Part shown: positions 21,001 through 29,843 of the stretch, one piece after another
Position numbering within the stretch: position 1 is the first letter of the stretch
Layout of the letters: each line of letters begins with the position of its first letter
Assembly: GCA_000934455.1 (NCBI GenBank)
Contig: KN890034.1
Location: 814-30,656 of the forward strand
Length of the DNA stretch: 29,843 nucleotides
DNA from: Apostichopus parvimensis
Taxonomy: Eukaryota; Echinodermata; Holothuroidea; Aspidochirotida; Stichopodidae
Reading direction: 5' to 3'
The notes under the pieces: model-generated
The model's database searches: none
Told to the model about the DNA's origin: nothing
The model's input: the letters and a program-made list of their open reading frames with translations, nothing else
Translations under genes and position numbers: made by a program

Positions 21001-22316
21001 TTGGGGGGGAGGGTCTGTTTTGCATATTATGTGTAACTTTCACCTGACCATGTTATTTCACACTTACTTGGATACCAGTGATTACGATTAATTAATTAAT
21101 AAGACTAATTAAGCCATCTATGCGTTTTCAAACAAATTTGGCCGCTCCTTGTTAGTGAGTCATAACATACCATTCAGTCAAAATTTTGTGTCCCACACAT
21201 TTAACTTTTCTTTTTTTTTACCAAGGATCCAAGTGCATTATTAATTTTGTATTCTTTAATAATCATCACTCATTCATCAAATTATTTTGTGTAAAAAATG
21301 TATTAAAATGGAGTTAGAGAGCGGCAAACTCTACAACAGCAGACATCTTTGGTAACTATTTGAATTTTTGAAGAAAATAAATCAACTCATGCCATTAACT
21401 GCACAACAAAATGTTATAAAAAAAAGTGGACGCCATTTTTTATAACAGAATGTCAGAATAATTTTCGGTTTCCGAAACATAACTGTGTCCACTAAGTGTA
21501 AAAAGTTGCCAAAAAAGTTCATGCTGAACACGAAGTTCAATGAAATATGAGTTCATATTTCAACGTTTACAAGCTACTATAGACCAATGTTACACAATCA
21601 ATGTTAGAAGAATTACATGCGTTAGTTCTGTTATGTATTAGATGAATGTCATTGTTGACCCACCCCTCTTTCTTTTTCTAATGTCAAACTTATATTTTCT
21701 TCAAGTTCTGGGCCATTTGTTTTCTCTCTCTTCTTCCTATCATTTTCTATGTAGTTTTTGGACCTTTTTTCAACAACTGACATATGTAATTTTGGCCAAA
21801 ATTGTTAAATAGTGTTAGCAAATCTCAATAATTCACTCATCTACTAAAAAGTGGCAGCAATCACTTGACATTTAAAAACCATCCAAATATCCAAATCCTT
21901 CTTTTGTAATTATTCCAATGAAGTAAATTAATCAATATAGGCTGGTTTAGCCTCATTATGTCATCAATCTTGACTGTCTAAAGAAACTTCCTATTGTTAC
22001 TTTTGCATAGTATAATAAATTAATCACACACAATCATGTTGATGTTCTTTCAGGTATTTATTTTTTTTTTTTTTAAATTAATGTTAACAATTTTGCCCAT
22101 CAGCAGAGATCAAGGGAATGACAAAATTGAAACAAAAACCATTCTGTATTTGTGTTCAAAACATTAACTGGATGCATAAGTGGGCCGATATATTGACCTT
22201 CTCTGTTCATTATCTGTACATTAGGTAGATAGGTACGTATCCTATGCAACAATCACTTTGCCTAGCACCATAACTTAGGTGATTCTAGCACATTTCAGCA
22301 TTTCAGGTCAGTCTCT

Positions 22317-22338
22317 CCCCCCACCCCCCCCCCCCCCC
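22317..22338. repeat. Poly-C tract
   Basis: About 22 bases of C interrupted by a single A. It is one of at least ten C or G homopolymer runs in the window (others near 3124, 9339, 14038, 15655, 16947, 18189, 18367, 22528, 24254, 27905, 28091 and 28883). Confidence 0.95.
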
Positions 22339-24184
22339 TTTCTCAGATAAAATTTCCTGTAGCAGAGTGAGCCATTTGAAGAACATATTTCACAACTACC
22401 CTGCCATTATCCATTGCTTCACTGGCAGTATTATCCATGACTGTATTGAGTCCATCAAAAGTTGTAAACCGTGTAGGTTACATTGCCTTTCCATATAACG
22501 TATTGATGTCGAGATTTTTCCTCCCTCCCCCCCCCCCCCTCCATTCATGTCTGTTTACAAACACAGGACACTATATTTGGGGGTTTTTTCAACTCTGCGA
22601 ACGGTACAAAATCTTTGCATAAAAGCACATCCTCATTACTGTGTGGTTAATTACTGCAAAAATATGACCATAAGGAGATGATAGAGTTAGGGATGGGTTA
22701 GGGTTGTGTCTATAATGGAATGGATGAAATGAGAGGCAGAGATCTGAAAAGGCTTAAAAACAGTGACAGCGTAGTCAGGGAGGTGGTGTGGATGAGGACC
22801 GTGGCGAGAGGTACTTCAGGTAAACTGTTTTGGTGGGAAGGGTGGGGTCATAGAAACAAAAATGAAACTAACACCTTTCTATGTTGCAGAATGGAAAAAG
22901 GAAAGGTTTTCTTATTGTTTTATTGTTTATGAGCAAAATTATATGAATAATTAAAAGTGGAAATTTGACATTTGCAGAAGGATCAACTGTTTCCACATCT
23001 CGCCATACCTCCTCGATCTCCACCATCCCAGCCCCCCCCCCTACACCCCTGCTGCCCCCCACCCGTCCATGTCTACATCGGTGAGAAGCCAATAAACAAG
23101 TGCTGATATATAATTACCTTTGATTTCTATATGTAGACAGGTAGATGGATATTACATTTGATGAAGCACAGGCGTGTGGGAGATAAATTTGAGGCAGTAG
23201 AGAAGAAGAGAATAGGTGAAAAAAATAAAAATTAATAAATAAATCGAAGTAGAATAAGAACGAGAAGAAGAAAAACAGAAGTGCACTGCTTTATAATTAA
23301 AAAGGGTGCTTTAATAAATGCAAATGATCAAAGAGATGAGAGATTCAAAAGAAGAGGTGATTGAAAAAGAGCAAACCGATAAAAAAGAATGATAAGAAGG
23401 GATGTGATCATTGGAATGTGCATGATACATGAAGGCTATAAGTGAAGGGATAACAACTGTGGCTGCTATAGAAACTTAAAAATAGCTAGAAATTAAATTA
23501 AATGCCGACTAGAAATTATGAAAATGTTCTGTATAGAGTTATCTATCATTTATTTCATAAATCTTAGTCTTCCGTTTCTTGGCGACAACTTTGACAGCCT
23601 CATTTACCAATTTATTTCAAACAGCAAAGTCAGTCATTGTTTTGCTATTTCATTCACTAAATTTTGGCAATTGGAATGTCAGCAAAATTCCTCTCTGAAA
23701 TCTCAAGTATTGCCACAATTCTTTTAAGAATTTGATGTCATTTGCAATTTAGAAATGTTACTGCTTTGTGTAATTAAAACAATGGCATAAAGTAGTTTTC
23801 CAAACAGGGAAAAAAACCATAATAAATTGCTTAAATAGAAGTTAAGAAATGGAAATGAGACAACAGAAATTTTGAATTTTCTTTGTGAAAACCAAGTTTG
23901 TTAATGTTCAACATGAGCAGTCTTTATGTTTTGCTTAAACTTGGAAAATTACTACCTCAAATATTTCAATTATTTTACTCTTATCTTATTTTACACTTTA
24001 TAAATTTATCATTCTGGTTATAAGTTCCAGAAAGAAAACTTCTGAATACCAGCATCAAAAGTTGGCATTATAGTTTAAGTCTTGTGATAAGTTTCAAAAT
24101 TGTGACAAAGAAATTTTAACAGCCAGGTTACTTAAACGATGATATCTGAACAGCTACTCAAATATAATATGATCATTTCCACAC

Positions 24185-24202
24185 TGATGATGATGATGAT
24201 GA
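24185..24202. repeat. (TGA)6 microsatellite
   Basis: Six exact TGA triplets lie about 170 bp downstream of the LE3 donor, inside the intron. Confidence 0.95.
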
Positions 24203-24376
24203 AATAAATCATTCTAGTGTTGTCTAGTCTTGATTTTGGAACTCAGATTTCCACCCCCCCCCCCAAAAAAAATAATAAAACACAGCGTTCTCCTCTTCTG
24301 TTAGGTTGTGAATACCGGCTGATTTGAAGACAACATATGCTTAGGTTTACAATAAAGATACAAGTCAGTTACTTAC

Positions 24377-24526
24377 TTATACATGGTGCAACAGATAACT
24401 TGCTCTGCTGGTAACCTGTAGCACACCTGTCACAGATGAGCCCTGCTACACCGTCCTTACAGGGGCACTGACCAGTTGTTTGGTTGCAGATAGTACCAAG
24501 GGATCCAACCTGATGACAATGGCATG
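24377..24526 (-). CDS. NTN1: Netrin, LE3 exon (third laminin-type EGF module)
   Basis: This 150-nt exon encodes the third laminin-type EGF-like module, part of the netrin receptor-binding V domain. On the minus strand TTTTACTTTCAG precedes the first base at 24526, and a strong GTAAGT donor follows 24377. The frame enters in phase 1 (G from the LE2 exon plus CA gives Ala) and leaves in phase 1. All eight LE cysteines are present in order: CHC, IC, QC, PC, IC, RC and PC. The stretch [14 protein letters not shown] is identical to human netrin-1, and the RCATGYQQS segment differs from human RCAKGYQQS at one position. NQT is a possible N-glycosylation site. The methionine at 24698 and the apparent TAA after the donor belong to intron sequence, so neither is a real start or stop. 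Confidence 0.96.
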
Positions 24527-24926
24527 CTGAAAGTAAAAGAGGAATCAACAAAATATTGGAGGGGACACATTTACTGAAAGACTGAACTTGGAATGTAAGG
24601 AGTGTATGTCCTTGGAATTTCACCTCTAGTGTGACTGCAATACTCGCAAAAGTACCGTCAGTCTCGGATTGTAATTTGGTTTGACAGATTAATTTCACAT
24701 AAAGTTCATTTGAACAATTTTTGTTTGAGCAAAAACCAAAAGTTGTAGGATAATTGAAACAGAATCAAAACTCTTGCATTACAAAATAGCTATTTCATAG
24801 GGGAACAAAATGAGTACTTATGTGTTTACTGTTTGTTAACAAAAAAATTACTTTCATTCATATTTATCAAATTTTGGGAATTGACAGGAGATATATCTGT
24901 TGGGTTCCTATCTTAGTAGTAGATTT

Positions 24927-25131
24927 TTACTTGTACCCATATTCTAGCATTTGCAGTTTATATCTGTACTGATACTCAGATTTGTGAAATTGTACTCTTA
25001 CTTTTACTCAGGACATTTTCAAATAGGAGTATAGGAACTGATACAAAATTTTGTACTCTTGTTTAGTGCCTTATACTTGTACTCATGCCAAGGAAAATTC
25101 TACTTGTACTTCTACTCAGGCTGTTGTACTC
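24927..25131. repeat. Diffuse TACTC/TACTTGTAC repeat zone
   Basis: Variants of ACTTGTACTC, CTTACTTTTACTCAGG and CTACTTGTACTTCTACTCAGG recur through about 200 bp without a fixed period, as in a decayed simple repeat. Confidence 0.65.
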
Positions 25132-25934
25132 AAATTACAAGTCTGTTTAGTAGTTTAATTTGTTTCATCCAAATCTCCTTCACAACTGTATTTGAGTACT
25201 CAAGCTTCTAGCTGTTACTATACTTGGTTGAATTGATCAACTTAGTCTTGCTTGAGTTCTTAAAAATTTTGGGGGTAATTAAAATTACTTCTCTAAGCAA
25301 AGTTCATGCTCCTTCATTCTATCCTGATATTTGATGGGATTATTAAAGATGAGTTCCTCCAGTCATATATCATGAACAACAATGAATATTATTTATGCAT
25401 GATGATAAGGCTACATTTCCTCCCCTTTGCTCACTTTCTGTGATAAATTTGCCACTTTATTGCAGCCAAAACCCCCAATAGGCCCACAGCAATTATCCAC
25501 AGTTGGTCAAAGAAAATTAAGCAGTGCTAGCCAGATGAGCTAGTAAGTTTCTGTCACAAATCATCCTTGAAATGAGTAAGAGAGGAAAGGATGATGGATA
25601 AATCTAAAAGCTAGTAGTAGATAACTCCGCGTATGTATAGTGCATTAAAGGGTACAATATACTGCCAAGGAAAATTACCAAGATGTAAAGCGATAGTCTA
25701 TGATTTAAGTTGATTACAAAGTCAAATCAAGATAATTGTCAGATGTAATGTGAGACTATCAAACAAAACCAAGAAGTCTTATACAAACAAGTGATGTGGA
25801 AACTGCTTGTTTTGTAAATTGCAGAACATTTGCTCTTTAACTTATTGCCATGGTATATAGTTGCCTGTAATGGAGCCAAAGAGCTTTGACATTTTTACAC
25901 ACACTGAAGTTTTGATGATATCTCGTGCACAGTG

Positions 25935-26240
25935 TAACCTAGCTGTAAGCTACTTCACATTAGGGCAAAGCCTAACTTAGACATAACTTAAATCGTTCAG
26001 TAAGTACTATAATTTGTAACTGTCAAACTTAGGCCTACTTAGGCACCCTTTACTACAAGATTGAACAACAGTAGTTGCACATGGAATGATAACAAGAGTG
26101 TCTATAAACATTCATTTATGGGAAATTAGTCCGGTCTTGAGACTTGTAACGTATCTGGGGTAGGACTATGCCAACTTGCCTAGGCATAACTTGAGTACAG
26201 GCATCTAGGCATAGGCTAACTTAGGCCTGTAATAACTTCA
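25935..26240. repeat. Diffuse AACTTAGGC/TAGGC repeat zone
   Basis: AACTTAG, TAGGCCTACTTAGGC, CTAGGCATAACTT and AACTTAGGCCT recur irregularly on one strand. It appears to be a decayed short-unit repeat. Confidence 0.45.
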
Positions 26241-26705
26241 GTTTAACACTGTCACTGTGAGATTAACGTATATAGCTTATACAGAGGAATGTTTGTCATC
26301 TCTATTTGCTCTAACAACAATCTTTTACGTCAATGATTAAAGTGTGCCATAGAACCTTTGCTGTGTAAACATGCAATGAAAATGCCACTTTTATTAATCA
26401 TTTGATCGACGATTGATGAGTGTTCTATAATTACTAATATTATCGTAACAAGTCTGTATCGCCGGACCACAGCCAACCTTTGGAGTAATATAAATGAATA
26501 TGTATCGTACATTTACTTCCGTTCAACCTTCATGTATCGTTGCAGTGACGTCACACTCGATAGGGTGAACACAATTGTTATTAAAGTCCCTTCAACTCGC
26601 TCTTATTCTTTTGTTGATGGAATACCGGGATATTTCATAACTTCATGTGTCTTCGAGAATTGAACCTAAGATTCCTTTTATACTAAGCTCAGTTTCCATA
26701 TACCT

Positions 26706-27003
26706 CTGGTATTCAAAGTGTGGGCTGCGACCCTTTTTAGGGTCGCCAAAAGGTTTTGGAGGCTCGCCAAAAGAATAAGTTATTCCCGAATTTGTGGAGG
26801 GAAAATCAGGAAAAAAACCTTGAAATTAAATTACTTCAAAAGTCGCAAAATATACACCCATTTTGCAACTAACCACTCTAAATCATATGAAACATTCTCA
26901 AAGGGGTGGGCCTCCTTTCACCCCGGTAGACCCCTTCCACGGGTCACAATATTCGCCAATGTATGGTAAGCAAGATGATGAAGCAAAGCGTTTGGAATAC
27001 CAG
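26706..27003. mobile_element. Probable degenerate hAT-like non-autonomous element
   Basis: The left end CTGGTATTCAAAGTGTGGGC and the right end GCGTTTGGAATACCAG form an imperfect terminal inverted repeat. GGGCTGCGACCCTTTTTAGGGTCGCC just inside the left end resembles the GC-box segment of Charlie-like hAT elements. No clear 8-bp target duplication is visible and no second copy is in the window, so the boundaries are tentative. Confidence 0.5.
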
Positions 27004-27264
27004 GGCCAAACACGACAGTAGGTTTATAGGATTTGAGAACTGGGGCTCATGCGTAGTCATTGGTCTAAACCCACGGTTAATTCAATCGGTTATAAAATCA
27101 GCATGCAATAACTATAAAGTCACAAATATCGGAATCTCTTAATCAGTGCTATAAGTCAACGTACGATACTTCTTTCGACTTGGGGGTTTAATTGCAAATA
27201 GGAAAAGCGAAATCATTACAAGTTAATAACCATAAATTACATTCGTCATGAAAGGCAAGCTTAC

Positions 27265-27453
27265 CTTTGCACACATGTTTATGCGTGATTTCTTTAGTAC
27301 TATCTGTATAGAAACCTTCTTTACAATGATGGCAGAACCTCCCTGCGGTGTTGTGGCGACACTTTAAGCAGACGCCGCCGCTTTTACGACCAGAGAGTTG
27401 GTACAGTTCCATATTGAAGCGACATTTCTTCGCGTGTAAATTACAATTACAAG
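27265..27453 (-). CDS. NTN1: Netrin, LE2 exon (second laminin-type EGF module)
   Basis: This 189-nt exon encodes the second laminin-type EGF-like module of netrin, the module known from vertebrate netrin-1 to contribute to DCC/neogenin binding. On the minus strand a CT-repeat tract and TTTGTATACAG precede the first base at 27453, and GTAAGC follows 27265. It enters in phase 1 (x|CT, Ala if the preceding base is G) and exits in phase 1. All eight LE cysteines are present. [19 protein letters not shown] is almost identical to vertebrate netrin-1 (K for Q is the usual residue in ELYKLS), and CRHNTAGR followed by CKEGFYTD is equally typical. This is the most conserved part of the window and the main basis for calling netrin-1 type rather than netrin-4, laminin or another LE protein. 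The MYT before the cysteines is intronic. Confidence 0.97.
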
Positions 27454-29843
27454 CTGTATACAAAGAGAGAGAGAGAAAGAAGAAAACATAATAATATAAT
27501 TAATACTCGGTCAGTGTTCTACTGGGTCGATTCTTACTGGACCAGCAATAAGGTCACGTTCCAAAATATTAAAGATGGCATGACTTCTTCGGTTATGACC
27601 CATCGGCGTTTTGTATAAGCTATACGGCTCATGATGGCGAGCAGTATATAGAAAAACACGTGCGGTATACGTTAAAGTCGTTCACAATCCGAATCGAAAT
27701 TTGTAAATGCTTTACATATACTTTACATATTTAAAAAGACTGATCTTCAAATGAAATTAAAATGAACAAACTAAACCTCCAAAATGGGATAATCACTATT
27801 TTTCATTTCACCCTTCTGAATAAACTCCGTTTCCGATTCCAAGGTACTATATATCGACAAAGTTCCTTAATATCCATGATAATCCACAGACGGAGCCCCT
27901 CTGCCCCCCCCCCCCTTCACCCTTGCCCATCTCAGTTATAAAAAAAAAGTGGTGACACTCCAAAACATTACCAACATAGTTTGGTCATGACCAGGAACAC
28001 CGTTAAAAACATGTTTCATGAGCACCACTTTTTCGCTTAGTCATAAGTCTATCAACCGATATTCGCCTCACAACGGCCCACACCCTAGCTCCCCCCCCCC
28101 CCCGATCCTGGATACGACACTGATATCAATTGACTATATTTACGGACTTGTGCCTAACTAGCCTTGCGTCATGACTATGGGGTTTGCTACATACGCGTGC
28201 ATTTCACACATTTGAGGGGGAGGGTGGTGCTTCCGATCTCGCTCGCGTATGGTCTTTGCTACGAAAAATGTATTCCGTTACTTATGACTATATGGAGGAG
28301 ATTGGGGTTGATTTGAAAGTTGTAAATAGCTTTCAAAAATACTATGGAGTCAGTACTAATAAATAAACTTAATACAATTTATATAGTGATGTTCAGTATT
28401 AGTTGGGTTTGATTCGATTCATATTTCAAGAGATTATGATAATAATTTAATATATTATATATAACAATTAAATATTAATGCCTATATACACTGTCAATGT
28501 GTAAAACTACAGCTATAAAGCAAGGTAACATGCATGCAGTCAGTCAGACGACAAAAAAATAGCAAGATTCGCTTTTCATTTTTTTTTTTCATATATAGAA
28601 GAACAGAATCTCTTAGTTTCTACAATCACGTGCGGGGTCATCGCATACATGCATGTCAATTGTTTCGCGGGTTTTCTTTACGATTCCTTGAAGAATAAGA
28701 AACGTGAAGATATTACTGTATATGATTCCGCTTACAAGTTAATCACAACCTTCCCCATTTCCCTTCAAGCGTTCATTATTATTCCAATCCAGAGGATTAA
28801 ATCTAAAGTGCTCCAGAATTTATTCATTTCATTTTGTTATTTTCATTATTATTTCTTTCTTTTTCTTTTTTTTTTTGAAAAAGGGGGGGGGCGGGAGGCG
28901 TAAGTAAAAGCAGGTTAAGGTTGCCCAAACGTTCATCAGAGAACCACACATAAAATGAAATATTTTTGCTCGCAGCTCTCAGAGGCAATCGTAAAATACA
29001 ACGACTGAATAAGTAAAACTTCTGTTTCCGTATTCATTTTCCAAAGTTTTGGAATGTCAGACTGAAAAATTACCCAACGGGACTTTTTTTTCTAAATACT
29101 CTCTATAAACATGCGGTACATATTCTGGAAAGCTTGTTTTTCTTCCCGTGAAATTGAAATGGTTATTTGGTACTCTACGCTTCGCGGTTACATGATCAAA
29201 TTTGTGAATATGGAAATAACTTTAAGAAAATAAAATTGTTCGCCACAGGTGCACTATATATACATGCATGATGTTGAACATTTTATATCTTCACCACCCA
29301 CGATATTTGAGAAAGTGGTACATTATATATAACCTATAGGCACGACGTAGTTAAGTGTTTTTCTCGTACTTCGGAAGGAGCGTAATTGTTGACTACAACC
29401 TGGCACAGTGGCATACTGCATATAGAGTTGTTATTGGTCTATTGGTCCATGGAGGTAAAAACAGACCCATGATTGGTCCTATCTCGGGAAAGCCTGATTA
29501 TTCTCCCTATCTCATGAAAAGTGCGAAGAAGCAGCAGGGGCACATCTTCTAGGACATATGCGATAATTGTTGTTATTGTTATTGTTGTTTTGTTTGTTTC
29601 TTAGATTGGATGCTGAAGTTCATGATATGCTGAGAGAATAGGGAAGTTCAAGCAGTTGAAGACCACGTTAGACATTCATAAGAGCAGCGTATCAAATGTG
29701 CAGTTTGCCGGTGAATATTGAGTGAAGAGGCTTGTTTGCAAGAAACGGAAGCTTCGAGTTTCCGTTGCTAAAACTCTGCATGGTTATGAAGCATAAAATT
29801 GAAGGTGTCAAGACTTCTCAAAGTGTGAACTAGGCTATCCAGT
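27454..29843 (-). other. Partial netrin intron upstream of LE2
   Basis: This is the 3' part of the intron that separates LE2 from the exon carrying the laminin N-terminal domain and LE1, which must lie beyond the right edge of the window. The stretch is AT-rich with poly-C runs near 27905 and 28091, a poly-G run near 28883 and TA-rich patches near 28440-28480. No second netrin exon and no other gene is recognised. Confidence 0.75.
27465..27483. repeat. (GA)n microsatellite forming the LE2 polypyrimidine tract
   Basis: GAGAGAGAGAGAAAGAAGA on the plus strand is a CT tract on the minus strand, immediately upstream of the LE2 acceptor TTTGTATACAG. Confidence 0.85.

Larger units (their letters stand above)
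16305..24376 (-). other. Netrin intron between LE3 and linker exons, about 8.1 kb
   Basis: The GTAAGT donor at 24371-24376 and the acceptor at 16305-16310 bound this phase-1 intron. It contains a SINE copy (17162-17390), a long imperfect hairpin (17951-18080), poly-C/poly-G runs and many short chance ORFs. The longest open frame in the window (20379-20795, 138 codons, plus strand) lies here and resembles no family I know. Confidence 0.85.
24527..27264 (-). other. Netrin intron between LE2 and LE3 exons, about 2.7 kb
   Basis: This phase-1 intron is bounded by the GTAAGC donor after LE2 and the TTTCAG acceptor of LE3. It contains two diffuse low-complexity zones (TACTC-rich 24927-25131; TAGGC/AACTTAG-rich about 25935-26240) and a probable degenerate hAT-like element at 26706-27003. 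No coding segment is recognised. Confidence 0.85.

Noticed and set aside
24527..24698. Methionine upstream of LE3 that could start a secreted LE protein
   Set aside because: It lies 5' of a good TTTCAG acceptor, and the phase and sequence fit splicing from the LE2 exon, so this part is intron.
29605..29641. Plus-strand terminal exon candidate ending LDAEVHDMLRE
   Set aside because: The acceptor is pyrimidine-rich but the frame is only 12 codons and nothing upstream joins it.
1..29843. CRISPR array, operon or prokaryotic defence system
   Set aside because: No regularly spaced direct repeats, no dense long ORFs and no ribosome binding sites. The spliced netrin gene shows this is animal DNA.

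Overview
The window is animal (metazoan) genomic DNA. It is AT-rich, with very long introns, simple repeats, poly-C and poly-G runs, a tRNA-derived SINE and hAT-type MITEs, plus one assembly gap of Ns (14871-15175). I see no bacterial-style gene density and no operons. The only gene I recognise with confidence is the 3' half of a netrin gene on the minus strand (netrin-1/NTN1 type, the secreted laminin-related axon guidance cue). A marine deuterostome, perhaps an echinoderm such as a sea cucumber, fits the vertebrate-like netrin and the style of the repeats, but this is an inference of modest confidence.

Netrin layout, read from right to left: intron after the LE1-coding part (27454-29843, runs off the window); LE2 exon (27265-27453, 189 nt); 2.7 kb intron; LE3 exon (24377-24526, 150 nt); 8.1 kb intron; a 45-nt linker exon (16260-16304); about 1.1-1.4 kb of intron; an exon whose last five bases (14866-14870) survive next to the N gap and whose remainder lies in the gap; a 13.4 kb intron; and the last coding exon with the main part of the NTR (netrin C345C) module and the stop codon (1173-1495). 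Every junction is phase 1, and every complete internal exon is a multiple of three. The laminin N-terminal domain and LE1 must lie beyond position 29843.

The introns hold most of the other features. The 13.4 kb last intron carries a 150-bp tandem duplication in which each copy holds a perfect 14-bp RFX X-box-like palindrome (4181-4194, 4331-4344), one SINE copy (7234-7471), a CCAACCCTA-type minisatellite split by a 392-bp hAT MITE with a perfect 8-bp target duplication (8977-9368), and a second, inverted 376-bp copy of that MITE with its own perfect 8-bp duplication (12039-12414). The 8.1 kb intron carries a second SINE (17162-17390) and a long imperfect hairpin (17951-18080). The 5'-most intron carries a possible third, degenerate hAT-like element (26706-27003; its partial start just precedes LE2).

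A few exon-like pieces inside the last intron could belong to other transcripts: plus-strand 7766-7825 and 8498-8572 with a polyadenylation signal at 8687-8692; a TATA box and short plus-strand first exon near 13345-13532; and a minus-strand open segment at 12866-13009. I could not assign any of these to a family, so they are low-confidence candidates. Most other short ORFs in the window look like chance open frames.
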